Counted from the stretch's first letter, positions 37,723 to 47,337 are shown. The stretch: 64,000 bases of DNA from Leptothermofonsia sp049200465 (GCF_049200465.1 NZ_CP120836.1:3410001-3474000); one strand, 5' to 3'. Made by a program: numbers and translations. The notes: generated by a model from the sequence alone, not told the origin.

Positions 37723-39951
37723 CTATGGAGTCAAAAAGTCCAGGTGTTCGCCGAGTTGGGACTGTAGATCTTTGAGACTACCCTGAGTCACCAGTTTTCC
37801 CTGATCCAACAGCACAATCCAATCGGCGCGATTAATGACCCTGGGACGGTGGCTGATCAGGATTGTAGTTCTGCCCTGGCGGTAGTAGAGCAACTGATCC
37901 AGAACTTCGGCTTCACTGACGGGATCTAACCCAGCGGTTGATTCGTCCAAAATCAAGATGGGGGGATCGTTGATCAGGGCACGGGCGATCGCCAATCGCT
38001 GCCGCTGGCCACCCGATAGATTAGCTCCAAACTCACCCAGTATTGTCTGATATTTTTCAGGCAAACGGCTGATAAATTCATCGGCTCCCGTCACCTGGCA
38101 AACGTGAACAATTTCTTCAAAGGAAACATCTGGCGTACCCAGGCGAAAGTTTTCCAGAATTGAGCGGCTCCAGAAGTGGGCATCCTGGGGTACCAGCACA
38201 ACCTGCCGCCGCAGGCATTCAAGAGATAGATCCTGAAGATTGTAGCCACCAATTCGGATGTTGCCAGATTGAAGCATATACAGTCCGGCAATCAGTTTTG
38301 CCAGTGTACTTTTGCCACATCCCGATTTGCCAATTAGCGCAATCACCCCTCCTCCTGGTAACCGCAATGAAAAATCATCCAGCAGATCGACGCGACCAGG
38401 GTAGTGAAAGGTGAGGCGATCGCACTCGATTTCCGCATCGGGTGGAATTCGGACGAAGGGTTTGGCAGCATCCCCCTGGGTTTCAGTGGGGTGTTCAATT
38501 ACCTCATTCAAACGTTGGCTTGCCGTTCTAACACGGGCAAACTCATCTGTAAATTTGACCACCGTACCAATTAAAGTAGTGACATTCGTATTAAAGCTGG
38601 CAAAAGCCAGTAACTGACCAATCGATAATTCCTGGCTAATCACCAGACTGCTACCAAACCATAATAGTACAACTGCACCAATCGCAGAGACCAGATCGGA
38701 AAAGGTATTGTTAATGATGCCAATCTGGGTAGTGCGCAGGGCCAGATTGGCTAACCGACCAAACCGACTCTGAAATTCTTCCCAAAATTGATTTGTTGCT
38801 GTCGTTGTTTTTAGAGTCAGCGCACCCTTAAACGTTTCTACCAGCACACCTTGATTTTCGGCTTCCAACACAAGTAGGCTACGAGTCTTTTGCTGCAAAG
38901 TTGGCAGAAAAACTACGGTAGAAATTGTCATCAGGAGGGCAATGAAAAGAGCCACAAGGGTCAACTTCCAGCTAAAAATCAGCATCAGCATCAGGGAAAC
39001 AATCGCAATAAAAATCTGGCTGGGTAGACTGACCACCACCTGCGAAACCAGTTGGTTCAGGTCTTGAATATCGCGTAAACGGCTGACCACCTCCCCACTG
39101 CGACGGGTTTCGTAATAATTTAGGGGCAGGCGCAAAATCGATCGCCCAAACTCCAGCACCAATCCCAGTTCCAACCGTTGGGCAAAGTAGGCAATCAAAT
39201 TGGCTTGCACCAACTCCAACCCACTGCTAAATAAGTTAAGCACAATTACCCCGATCGCCAGTCCATTCAGTAGCCGCAGATCGCCTCGAATCAACACATC
39301 ATCGGTAAGAATCTGAATTAGAAAGGGAGTGGCGATCGACAATAACCCCAACAGCCCATTAATCAGCAGCACCTCTGCCAGCAGCGAGCGATACAGCCAT
39401 ATCCGCTGCACAAAGCTGCTAATTCCCCGAGTCGGCTCATCCGAAGATTGGGCAAAAAAACGGGCAGGATCAGGCTCCAGCAGTAGCATTGTCCAATCTA
39501 TCCATCCCTCCCGTAGCTCTTCTTCTGAGAGGTAACGCTCTCCTATGGCCGGGTCAACAATCACATACTTCTGCTTTTCCTGCCCGTAGAGGACAACCCA
39601 GTGATTTCCCATCCAGTGAATAATGGCGGGCAGCGGCGCTTCATTGATCTGCTCCAGAATTTGGGCGGAGGCACGCACCGAACGGGCATTAAAGCCCAAT
39701 TTTTCCGCTCCCCGTTTTAGCCCCAGCAAGGTTGTGCCCTGTTGCCCCGTGCCAACGGCTTCTCGCAATCGGGTAAGGGTGAGCGTGAGTCCATAGTGTT
39801 TGGCGATCGACCCTAAACAGGCTGCCCCACAATCCTCCTCATTCTGCTGTAGGAACACCGCATATTTCATTCGTTTATTTTGTTTCCTTGGTAGATACTG
39901 CAACCCCAAATTACTGACGAATTTAGAGAGCGAATTGAAAACCTGTTTCAT
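37723..39951 (-). CDS. C39-peptidase ABC exporter (bacteriocin-type)
   Basis: About 742 residues from the ATG at 39951 (a start five codons earlier is also possible). The N-terminal C39 protease has Cys41 in NEEDCGAACL, His117 in NHWVVLYG and Asp133 in VDPAIG. About six membrane helices (about 190-450) carry RDIQDLNQLVSQVV. The ATPase has Walker A IGKSGCGKSTLAK, LSGGQRQRLAIARAL, Walker B ILILDEST and ISHRPRV. Such proteins cut the double-glycine leader and pump out the core. The two double-glycine peptides on both sides and the HlyD gene at 33544 fit as substrate and adaptor. Confidence 0.95.
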   Translation of the reverse strand: MKQVFNSLSKFVSNLGLQYLPRKQNKRMKYAVFLQQNEEDCGAACLGSIAKHYGLTLTLTRLREAVGTGQQGTTLLGLKRGAEKLGFNARSVRASAQILEQINEAPLPAIIHWMGNHWVVLYGQEKQKYVIVDPAIGERYLSEEELREGWIDWTMLLLEPDPARFFAQSSDEPTRGISSFVQRIWLYRSLLAEVLLINGLLGLLSIATPFLIQILTDDVLIRGDLRLLNGLAIGVIVLNLFSSGLELVQANLIAYFAQRLELGLVLEFGRSILRLPLNYYETRRSGEVVSRLRDIQDLNQLVSQVVVSLPSQIFIAIVSLMLMLIFSWKLTLVALFIALLMTISTVVFLPTLQQKTRSLLVLEAENQGVLVETFKGALTLKTTTATNQFWEEFQSRFGRLANLALRTTQIGIINNTFSDLVSAIGAVVLLWFGSSLVISQELSIGQLLAFASFNTNVTTLIGTVVKFTDEFARVRTASQRLNEVIEHPTETQGDAAKPFVRIPPDAEIECDRLTFHYPGRVDLLDDFSLRLPGGGVIALIGKSGCGKSTLAKLIAGLYMLQSGNIRIGGYNLQDLSLECLRRQVVLVPQDAHFWSRSILENFRLGTPDVSFEEIVHVCQVTGADEFISRLPEKYQTILGEFGANLSGGQRQRLAIARALINDPPILILDESTAGLDPVSEAEVLDQLLYYRQGRTTILISHRPRVINRADWIVLLDQGKLVTQGSLKDLQSQLGEHLDFLTP

Positions 39952-40026
39952 TGGGCAACCTCCCACAATCCTACATGGATTGCCATAAAACCAACCTTCA
40001 ACTTCACTCCGCTCTCTTCCGAAAAA

Positions 40027-40050
40027 AACACCCGCAAATTTGCGGGTGTT
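40027..40050 (-). terminator. Terminator after the second Tyr-rich peptide
   Basis: A perfect 24-bp palindrome (AACACCCGCAAA / TTTGCGGGTGTT) followed on the minus strand by a T7 run, 66 bases after the stop at 40117. It should end the peptide transcript before the exporter gene, so the exporter is probably made from its own promoter or by read-through. Confidence 0.8.
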
Positions 40051-40116
40051 CTGCTTAAACTAAGGTTTCAAGAACCAACTGAAGTCAATGGTCAGCAACT
40101 GTCCATGACCTACTTC

Positions 40117-40323
40117 TTACCAGTAGTGAACGTAGTAAGCGACATGGCGATAGCGGGGTCTGTAGTAGCCGTAGTAAGGTCTGTGGTAGTAGTAAACGGG
40201 GCGATAGCCATAATACCGTCTGCAACCATAGTAGTAATGACCACCAGAAACAGTTGAAGATTCTTCTTCAGTCAAATCGGTGAAAAGCTCTTTGTTTTCT
40301 GTGTCCTTAGCTGCAACTTCCAT
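40117..40323 (-). CDS. Double-glycine leader peptide with a Tyr/Arg-rich core
   Basis: 68 residues from the ATG at 40323, preceded by AAGGAGT. The leader (28 residues) ends KELFTDLTEEESSTVSGG, closely similar to that of the 35522 gene: LFT(E/D)(I/L)T.EES..(I/V).GG. The 40-residue core has 17 tyrosines and 7 arginines, one Cys and a final Trp, with repeated PYYG and RPVYYY motifs. It has its own terminator (40027-40050). The gene sits right behind the C39 exporter, its likely maturation partner. The leader fits the family; the function of the core is unknown. Confidence 0.75.
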   Translation of the reverse strand: MEVAAKDTENKELFTDLTEEESSTVSGGHYYYGCRRYYGYRPVYYYHRPYYGYYRPRYRHVAYYVHYW

Positions 40324-40597
40324 GATAGACTCCTTGAGTAGTGAATGGATACAAGCTGCCGAACTTGCGAGGTAAATCTTGAACCCATTGTTTTAGGGTT
40401 ATGTACTCCATATTCCCAAGGCTATTTATCCTATCCGGACAATTCGGAAATGTTTGAACCTGAAAAGGTTAGAAAGCAAGAACAACAAATGGGAAAAATG
40501 ACGAAGAGGTAGGGTAAATCGCCTTCCATTCCTGTCAACGCGTGTTAACTCTGGGATAAGGCTGTTAAGATCGCTAAAAACTTCGTTCCTGACCCCC

Positions 40598-42514
40598 ATG
40601 AGTGATACCGTTCTTCGCGTTAAAGACCTGGAAGTTCAATTTCTAACCGACGAAAAACTGATTCGTGCTGTTGATGGCATTTCTTTTGAAGTCAAACGTG
40701 GGCAAACGTTAGGAATTGTGGGGGAATCAGGGTCTGGTAAGTCGGTAACGGCGCTGTCTGTCATGCGGTTGGTACCCCCTCCCGGCAGAATTGCAAGTGG
40801 GGAAGCGCTGTTTTGGGGGGCGGAAGGGGGGCAACCTGTTGATTTGCTGAAATTGCCGAACCGCCAGATGGAAGATTACCGGGGCGGCGAAATTTCGATG
40901 ATTTTCCAGGAACCAATGAGTTCCCTCAACCCTGTTTTTACAATTGGGTTTCAACTGGTGGAGGCCATTCAACTCCATAAGCGATTAACGAATGCCGAGG
41001 CAGAACGGGAAGCGATCGCCCGGCTCCAGGAAGTACGCCTGTTGCCCAGCGATAGTGAAATGCGGCAGCGGCTGGTCGATGAGTTTCGCCAGACGAAGCC
41101 CGATAGCCCTTTGCCTGGCGATCGCGAAATTGAACGCCAGATCAATCGTCAAAAAACCGCCTTTCTCAACCGCTATCCCCATGAACTATCCGGGGGACAA
41201 ATGCAGCGGGTGATGATTGCGATGGCGATCGCCTGTGATCCGGCTCTGTTAATCGCCGATGAACCAACCACAGCGCTGGATGTGACCGTGCAGGCTACTA
41301 TTCTGGATTTGTTGCGGGATCTGCGTGATCGGCGTGGCATGTCCATCATTTTCATCACCCACGACCTGGGCATCATTGCTGAAATTGCAGATTCTGTCGC
41401 TGTCATGTATCAGGGAAAAATTGTGGAGGCAGGTCCCGTCTGGCAAATCTTTTCCAACCCCCAGCATCCCTACACCAAAGGGTTACTCACCTGTCGTCCG
41501 CAGCCCAACCGTCGCCTGCGTCGCTTGCCTACCGTGTCTGACTTTATGCAGGTTAGCGTGACTCCTTCTGGAGAGGTCTTGATTGAGGAGCGGGAAACCG
41601 ATGTGGGGCGGGCGCTGAGCCTGGCAGAAGAGGTGAGTGCTGCCGACATGGAGCAGCGATTGTCATTGCTCCAGAAAAAAAATCCGCTGTTGTCTGTATG
41701 CAATTTACAGGTGGCATTCCCAATCCGGGGTGTTTTTGGCCAAACCCGACGGTATTTGATGGCGGTTAACGGTGTCAGCTTTGATGTTTATCCGGGCGAA
41801 ACCCTGGGGCTGGTGGGTGAATCCGGTTGCGGCAAATCCACCCTGGCACGAGCCGTTTTGCATTTGATCAAACCCACTGGAGGTCAGGTAATCTTTGATG
41901 GCGATGATGTCACGGCTCTCTCACCCGATCATCTGCGGCTATTGCGGCGGGAAATGCAAATCATCTTCCAGAATCCCTTTGGTGCACTGGATCCCCGCAT
42001 TTCGGTAGGGGCCGCTATTATGGAGCCGATGCAAATTCATCGAAAGCCAGGGAACCACCGGGAACAGCGGGAACGAGCTATTTACCTGTTGGAACGGGTG
42101 GGTTTAGCGGCTGATGCCTTAAACCGGTATCCCCATGAGTTTTCCGGCGGGCAGCGGCAGCGAATTTGCATTGCCCGTGCCCTTGCGCTCAATCCCAAGT
42201 TCATCATTTGCGATGAATCGGTTTCAGCCCTGGATGTGTCAGTACAGGCACAGGTACTTAATTTGCTGAAGGAGCTTCAGAGTGAGTTTAATCTTACCTA
42301 TATCTTTATTTCCCACGATCTGAGTGTTGTGAAGTTTATGAGCGATCGCATCATGGTGATGAATAAGGGGGAAATTGAAGAGATCGGTCCCTCAGAACGA
42401 ATCTACCGCGAACCGCAAAAAACCTACACGCAGCAACTCATCTCAGCAATTCCAGTTGGCAGCTTAGATCGAATTCGTGAACGACAGGCCCAGCGGGGAA
42501 TCTCGGTAAGCTAG
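40598..42514 (+). CDS. Fused oligopeptide/dipeptide ABC transporter ATPase
   Basis: 638 residues containing two ABC ATPase domains. The first (about 1-300) has Walker A GESGSGKSVTALSV, LSGGQMQRVMIAMA and LIADEPTTALD. The second (about 350-638) has VGESGCGKSTLARAV, FSGGQRQRICIARAL and ICDESVSALD. Each matches an OppD/OppF or DppD/DppF half, so this single chain does the job of the usual pair. The permeases and binding protein are not in the window. The start ATG at 40598 follows a 270-base gap with no gene. The stop TAG is the left end of an R3 repeat. Confidence 0.93.
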   Translation: MSDTVLRVKDLEVQFLTDEKLIRAVDGISFEVKRGQTLGIVGESGSGKSVTALSVMRLVPPPGRIASGEALFWGAEGGQPVDLLKLPNRQMEDYRGGEISMIFQEPMSSLNPVFTIGFQLVEAIQLHKRLTNAEAEREAIARLQEVRLLPSDSEMRQRLVDEFRQTKPDSPLPGDREIERQINRQKTAFLNRYPHELSGGQMQRVMIAMAIACDPALLIADEPTTALDVTVQATILDLLRDLRDRRGMSIIFITHDLGIIAEIADSVAVMYQGKIVEAGPVWQIFSNPQHPYTKGLLTCRPQPNRRLRRLPTVSDFMQVSVTPSGEVLIEERETDVGRALSLAEEVSAADMEQRLSLLQKKNPLLSVCNLQVAFPIRGVFGQTRRYLMAVNGVSFDVYPGETLGLVGESGCGKSTLARAVLHLIKPTGGQVIFDGDDVTALSPDHLRLLRREMQIIFQNPFGALDPRISVGAAIMEPMQIHRKPGNHREQRERAIYLLERVGLAADALNRYPHEFSGGQRQRICIARALALNPKFIICDESVSALDVSVQAQVLNLLKELQSEFNLTYIFISHDLSVVKFMSDRIMVMNKGEIEEIGPSERIYREPQKTYTQQLISAIPVGSLDRIRERQAQRGISVS

Positions 42515-42620
42515 TAGATCAAAACAAAAGTTTGAAGGGGGTCGAGGGGGTTTCACCCCCTTCTGGGAGCGAAGCCCCCAAGCCCCCAGGTTGTAAAATT
42601 TAGTGTTTGCAACACGAGTA
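42511..42620. repeat. R3 repeat, copy B
   Basis: Begins CTAGTAGATCAAAACAAAAG at the stop codon of the ABC gene and ends AGTGTTTGCAACACGAGTAG. The centre (GTTTCACCCCCTTCTGGGAG) is GC-rich. Copy A ends at the stop of rpsR, so both copies are flush with a TAG stop. Confidence 0.65.
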
Positions 42621-42689
42621 GTCTGCCCCGCAGATTTTGAAGGGTTTGCAACCCTTCACCCCCCCTAAATTGGTTTTTCCGGGTTTAGA

Positions 42690-42804
42690 TATAGCGGTAG
42701 TCATTATGGTTAGGACGGGGTGCGGGGGTAGAACCCCTGGCTGGGGGCGAAGCCCCTACTCCCTCTCTAATTCCAATGTCCTAACGCACCCGCGTAGAGC
42801 TATA
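42690..42804. repeat. R2 repeat, copy at 42.7 kb
   Basis: 115 bp from TATAGCGGTAGTCATTATGG to CCGCGTAGAGCTATA. The centre CCCCTGGCTGGGGGCGAAGC is a near-palindrome. Matches 47223-47337 at nearly all positions. Confidence 0.8.
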
Positions 42805-42839
42805 ACCAGGCAAAGTTCCTTTGTGAACCATTAGAATCA

Positions 42840-43130
42840 TTAGTTAAATGGATTAAACCAATCTCCCGGGGGTGGAGGTACTTCGCGTTCCTGGTTTGCT
42901 AGTTCGGAAGGGGGGCGATCGCTGCTCCAGGCCCACCAGGAACTCCCACATTCACACAGGTAAAACTCTTGCCATTTGCGGCGATGATCTTCGGTAAAAA
43001 CGGGCGATCGCCGGTTAATCCAGACTCGCTGAGCCGATTGAGCAGACAGGCGACAGGTGGGACAATTGAATTCCTTCGCGTGAATAGCAGACTTAGTCCA
43101 TTCAGGTGGAGTTGGGTTAAAGGCTTCCAT
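42840..43130 (-). CDS. Small zinc-ribbon-like protein
   Basis: 96 residues. It has CPTC (residues about 24-27) and CECG (about 59-62), a four-cysteine pattern able to bind zinc, and a Trp-rich segment (SSWWAWSSDRPPSE) followed by a Pro-rich tail. I do not recognise a named family, but short cyanobacterial proteins of this type are common. The start ATG at 43130 (MEAFNPTPPEWTKSAIHAKE) is the first available. No operon partner is obvious. Confidence 0.5.
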   Translation of the reverse strand: MEAFNPTPPEWTKSAIHAKEFNCPTCRLSAQSAQRVWINRRSPVFTEDHRRKWQEFYLCECGSSWWAWSSDRPPSELANQEREVPPPPGDWFNPFN

Positions 43131-43421
43131 GGATTTCAGGAAAAGGGGACTTGAGGGACTAGGGGTTGGGGCTGGGGGCTAATCTCTTTCAGAAATTCAG
43201 TGCACGCTGCTCAATTGTGATGTAGTTTGAGGGACTGGGGGCTGGGAGCTATCTGTTCCCTAGTCCCTCCTCCTTGTTATGAAAATTTAACAGATAATGT
43301 GTGGCTGGAAGTGGGCTGATGTCGCGTACTCTGGTTATTGTCTTGATGGCATCCGCTAAATCAGGAAGTGTCCTGTGAGGTGCTTGCCCGGAAATTGCTC
43401 CATGCTGAGGATACTTCATCC

Positions 43422-45179
43422 ATGACATACCTCAACGCCATTTCCTTCTTCGGCATTTTAGGTCTATGCCTGATTGCCTGGGCATTTTCGGAAGACCGGA
43501 GGGTTATTCCCTGGCGGGTTATTATTGGTGGCATAGGATTGCAGTTAATTTTGGGCTTCCTTGTATTTCAATTTCCGGCAACCAGGGAGCTTTTAAGGAT
43601 ATTCAGTGGCTTACTCGACAGCATCTTTACTGCGGCGGATGCGGGTGCCCGGTTTGTGTTTGGTCCAAATCTCGTTCCGTTACCGGGGCAGGACCCATTG
43701 ATCGTTCGTCCTTTGCCTCCCGGTGCTGCGGCCTGTCCACCGCCTCAGGTTCCGTTTATCCCAGGCTACTGTGGTACGGATAAGCTGAACTATATTCTGG
43801 CGTTTCGAGCATTACCAGCAGTGATCTTTTTCTCTGGTTTAATGTCTCTGTTGTATAACCTGGGTGTCATCCAGGCGATTACCAACGTATTTGCCAAGGT
43901 GTTTTATCGAGCAATGCGTCTGAGTGGCGCGGAGTCTTTGAGTGGGGCAGCTAATATCTTTGTGGGAATTGAGGCGGCGATCGCCGTCAAGCCGTACATT
44001 CCAAAAATGACCCGCAGCGAACTGTGTGCCATTCTGGCCTGTTGTTTTGGAACAGCGGCCTCATCTACCCTGGCCATCTACGTCAGCTACCTCAGGCCGG
44101 TCTTCCCAAACATTCTGGGACATCTGGTTTCAGCTTCGATCATGGCAATTCCCGCCTGTTTTGTTTTGTCTAAAATTCTGGTGCCAGAAACCAGTGTACC
44201 AGAGACGATAGGTGGCATCCCGGAGGAGAAAAAACCGGTCCGCGGAACCGAACTTGAAGCGGTGGAAGAGGCGGAGCGACGGGAGAATATTGCTGAAAAA
44301 GTTGAAGAGCGCTACCCCCAAACCAAAATTCAGTCAGACGAGGACGATTCAACCTATGAGGGGCCGAAGGAAACGGTGGGTGGGGAGCCGATTGAACGGG
44401 TCAGCCCAATGGATGCGGCCATATTGGGGGCACTGGATGGGGTGAAGATGGCCGTATCCATTGCTGCCGTGCTGATTTTGATTTTGGGCCTGGTATCTCT
44501 GATTAATCAGCTTTTTGGAGGACTGGCAGGACTGCCCGGTCCCATCGGTGAGTTCTTTAAGGTCGTTACCCTGCAAAATATTCTCGGCTTCCTGTTCGTA
44601 CCCGTCACCTTTTTGACTGGGGTTTCTCTCGACCCCAATGAGCTTTGGAAGTCTTCAGTGATTATTGGACGGCGATTGTTTGAAACAGCGATTCCGCCCT
44701 ATCAGGAGTTGGGTCGGGCTGCCGCAGCAGGAGAGCTGAGCGATCGCGCCGTTCTCATCATCAGCTATGCCCTTTCTGGTTTTGCTCACATCGCTTCGGT
44801 AGGCATTTTCGTAGGGGGCACCATTGCCCTCGCCCCCTCCCGTCGCAAGGATATTTCCCAACTGGGTTGGAAAGCCCTATTTGTTGGCACTCTGGCAACG
44901 ATCATGATTGCCTGCATCGCAGGGTTGTATGACAACGGCAACCCCAGCATTTTAGGAGAGAAAGCTCCTCCTGTGCCTGTGACTAGCCCCACCTCGGTAC
45001 CAACCGCTCCTTCACCAACAGTCTCTCCCACTGCCAGCCCGACCACTTCCCCCACTGCAACCCCATCCCCTCGACCGATTCCTTCCCCCACCACAACCGA
45101 GCCGGCGCTTCAAAACACCGTCAAGCCCATTCCTGCTCAGACTCCCAAACCAACTCCTACGCGATCGCCTGCTCCCTAA
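43422..45179 (+). CDS. Concentrative nucleoside transporter with Pro/Thr-rich tail
   Basis: About 585 residues from the ATG at 43422 (GAGGA about 12 bases upstream). Membrane segments are spread over about 1-480. CNT signatures are visible: LNYILAFRALPAVIFFSGLMS, SGAESLSGAANIFVGIEAAIA, MTRSELCAILACCFGTAAS, GVSLDPNELWKSSVIIGRRL and IISYALSGFAHIASVGIFVGG. It takes up nucleosides with sodium or protons. The C-terminal 90 residues are almost only Pro, Thr, Ser and Ala, a disordered tail. An acidic insertion (about 245-310) is longer than in the second copy at 47358. Confidence 0.9.
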   Translation: MTYLNAISFFGILGLCLIAWAFSEDRRVIPWRVIIGGIGLQLILGFLVFQFPATRELLRIFSGLLDSIFTAADAGARFVFGPNLVPLPGQDPLIVRPLPPGAAACPPPQVPFIPGYCGTDKLNYILAFRALPAVIFFSGLMSLLYNLGVIQAITNVFAKVFYRAMRLSGAESLSGAANIFVGIEAAIAVKPYIPKMTRSELCAILACCFGTAASSTLAIYVSYLRPVFPNILGHLVSASIMAIPACFVLSKILVPETSVPETIGGIPEEKKPVRGTELEAVEEAERRENIAEKVEERYPQTKIQSDEDDSTYEGPKETVGGEPIERVSPMDAAILGALDGVKMAVSIAAVLILILGLVSLINQLFGGLAGLPGPIGEFFKVVTLQNILGFLFVPVTFLTGVSLDPNELWKSSVIIGRRLFETAIPPYQELGRAAAAGELSDRAVLIISYALSGFAHIASVGIFVGGTIALAPSRRKDISQLGWKALFVGTLATIMIACIAGLYDNGNPSILGEKAPPVPVTSPTSVPTAPSPTVSPTASPTTSPTATPSPRPIPSPTTTEPALQNTVKPIPAQTPKPTPTRSPAP

Positions 45180-45400
45180 ATAAGAAAAGTGAGGTGATAG
45201 GGTGAGAGAGTGGATGGGTGAATGAGTAGACGAGTAGATGGGATTCAACCCCTCTCGCCATCGACTCATTACTCTCCTACTCATCTATCCCTTCAACCCC
45301 CACTCTTTTGCCCGCTGCTCGCCTTCCTCTGCACTCAGAACTCAAAACTTCCCCTCTCTAACCCCTCTCTACCAACTAACACCCCATCACCCGCTATTGC

Positions 45401-47053
45401 ATGAGCCATCTCAAAGTGCCCGCCTTCAAACACCTTTCCCTGCGCAACCTTTCGCCTGAAACCAGAATGGTGATTCTGCTGGCGGCTCTTTTTTTCACTA
45501 TTACGCTGGTGTTTGGGCTGCACCGCTATTTCACCTTCTTTGCTTCCTACGATCAGGGCATCTTTAACCAGGTGTTCTGGAATAATCTGCACGGGCGATT
45601 CTTCCAGAGTTCACTGTCTTCCGTTCTTTCGACCAATGTGGTTCATGATGGGCAGGTGCCTGATGTGGCCTATCGCCGTTTGGGTCAGCATTTTACGCCT
45701 GCACTGCTGTTGTGGCTGCCCATTTATGCGCTGGCTCCCAATGCGGCCACACTGGTCGTGATTCAGGTCAGCCTGATTACGGCAGGAGGGGTGGTGCTCT
45801 ATGCCCTGGCGCGGCATTATTTGCCAGCAAAGCTGTCGTTCATGCTGATGGCAGGATATTACGGGGCAAATGCCGTCATTGGTCCGGTTTTTTCTAACTT
45901 TCACGACCTCTGCCAGATTCCTCTGTTCATCTTCACCCTCTTGCTGGCACTGGAAAAGCGCATCTGGTGGCTGGTCTGGCTGATGGCAGGGCTAACCCTG
46001 CTCGTGCGGCAAGATGCAGGCGTGGGTCTGTTTGGGGTTGGCGTTTACATGGTAATTAGTCGTCGCTTTCCGAAGGCGGGGCTGGCCATGTGTGTTCTGG
46101 GTTTTAGCTATGTGGTGACAGCGACCAACGTGTTCATGCCGATGTTTTCGGAAGACATTTCTCGCCGCTTCATGCTGGAACGGTTTGGGCAATATGTAAC
46201 GGGCGATCGCGCCACAACATTGGACATCCTCTGGGCCATTGTCAGCAATCCCATCCGGTTAGTGGCCAACCTTCTGCGTAAGCCCGATGTGAAATTCTTC
46301 TACTTGCTGGTACAAACCCTGCCACTGGCGTTTGTGCCGTTTGTGGCTCCCTACTCATGGGCGATCGCCGGTTTTCCCCTGCTCCAGCTATTTTTGCAAC
46401 AGGGAGAGTCTCCCCTCGCCATCCACATTCGCTACGCCATCACCCTGGTACCTGGACTTTTCTACGGCACCATTCTCTGGTGGTCTCAGCACACAGAACG
46501 GTTTAAAGCCGGATTTCGCCGCTTCTGGATTGCCTGTATTGCAATCTCGATTCTGATTGCGATTCCCTACAACCCCCATCAGGTCTTCTACTTTGCAATT
46601 CCCACCTCATTTCAACCCTGGATTTATGTTTCCCTACCGCGCCAGTGGGAGCACGCCAGCCACATCCGTACTCTGGTCAACCAGATTCCCCCCGATGCTA
46701 GTGTTTCTGCAACGACTTACATTGTGCCCCACCTCGCCAGCCGTCGCGAAATGTTGCGAATGCCCTTTCTGCAAGTTCGCAATGACCAGCAAGAAGTGGT
46801 TGACGTGGATTATTTGATTGCCGATCTGTGGCAGTTAGAGCGCTATCGAATTGCCTTTCCCTTAGAACGTGACCATTTCGCCCAAATTGTGCCTTTAATT
46901 GACACCCTACTCAGCCAGAACAAATATGGAATTCTGGGTCTGGAAGACAGGGTGATTTTGATGAAAAAAGGGGTTGCCACCTCACCCGAATTCCTCCAAA
47001 CCTGGACAAAGCTTCGCCAAGAGTACGAGGTACTGCTGAAAAGCAGTGAATGA
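45401..47053 (+). CDS. DUF2079 membrane protein
   Basis: 550 residues with about ten hydrophobic segments. The N-terminal FFASYDQGIFNQVFWNNLHG and GQHFTPALLLWLPIYALAPN are the DUF2079 hallmark, then FHDLCQIPLFIFTLLLAL and LVRQDAGVGLFGVGVYMV. This family resembles membrane glycosyltransferases of the GT-C type but its activity is unknown. The C-terminal 100 residues lie outside the membrane. It sits between two nucleoside-transporter paralogues with small gaps and the same direction, but its relation to them is unclear. Confidence 0.83.
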   Translation: MSHLKVPAFKHLSLRNLSPETRMVILLAALFFTITLVFGLHRYFTFFASYDQGIFNQVFWNNLHGRFFQSSLSSVLSTNVVHDGQVPDVAYRRLGQHFTPALLLWLPIYALAPNAATLVVIQVSLITAGGVVLYALARHYLPAKLSFMLMAGYYGANAVIGPVFSNFHDLCQIPLFIFTLLLALEKRIWWLVWLMAGLTLLVRQDAGVGLFGVGVYMVISRRFPKAGLAMCVLGFSYVVTATNVFMPMFSEDISRRFMLERFGQYVTGDRATTLDILWAIVSNPIRLVANLLRKPDVKFFYLLVQTLPLAFVPFVAPYSWAIAGFPLLQLFLQQGESPLAIHIRYAITLVPGLFYGTILWWSQHTERFKAGFRRFWIACIAISILIAIPYNPHQVFYFAIPTSFQPWIYVSLPRQWEHASHIRTLVNQIPPDASVSATTYIVPHLASRREMLRMPFLQVRNDQQEVVDVDYLIADLWQLERYRIAFPLERDHFAQIVPLIDTLLSQNKYGILGLEDRVILMKKGVATSPEFLQTWTKLRQEYEVLLKSSE

Positions 47054-47069
47054 TGGAGGGGAGGGAGTG

Positions 47070-47165
47070 GAGTGGGGGAGAGGCTGTTCTAGAAACGGGG
47101 CTCCGACTCCTCGAAACCCTGATTCCCTCGCCCCCCTTTCCAGGATTGCCACAAAAAAATTGACA
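47070..47165. repeat. R4 repeat, copy B (inverted)
   Basis: About 90 bp, reverse complement of 37575-37655 (for example GGCTGTTCTAGAAACGGGGC and TTCCAGGATTGCCACAAAA). Confidence 0.6.
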
Positions 47166-47222
47166 TTCCCTCTCCCCATCCCCCCACCTCCCCATCTCCC
47201 CATCCGCCCCTCACTCCTCACT

Positions 47223-47337
47223 TATAGCGGTAGTCATTGTGGTTAGGACGGGGTGCAGGGGTGGAACCCCTGGCTGGGGGCGAAACCCCCACTCCCTCTC
47301 TAATTCCAATGTCCTAATGCACCCGCGTAGAGCTATA
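47223..47337. repeat. R2 repeat, copy at 47.2 kb
   Basis: 115 bp from TATAGCGGTAGTCATTGTGG to CCGCGTAGAGCTATA, with the CTGGCTGGGGGCGAAA centre. It sits just upstream of the broken transporter gene. Confidence 0.8.

Noticed and set aside
35116..40440. Shared TCCGGACAAT near both Tyr-rich peptide genes
   Set aside because: The 10-mer occurs at 35.1 kb and near 40.43 kb but in opposite orientation relative to the genes and at very different distances, and its core is a plain palindrome. Chance is likely.
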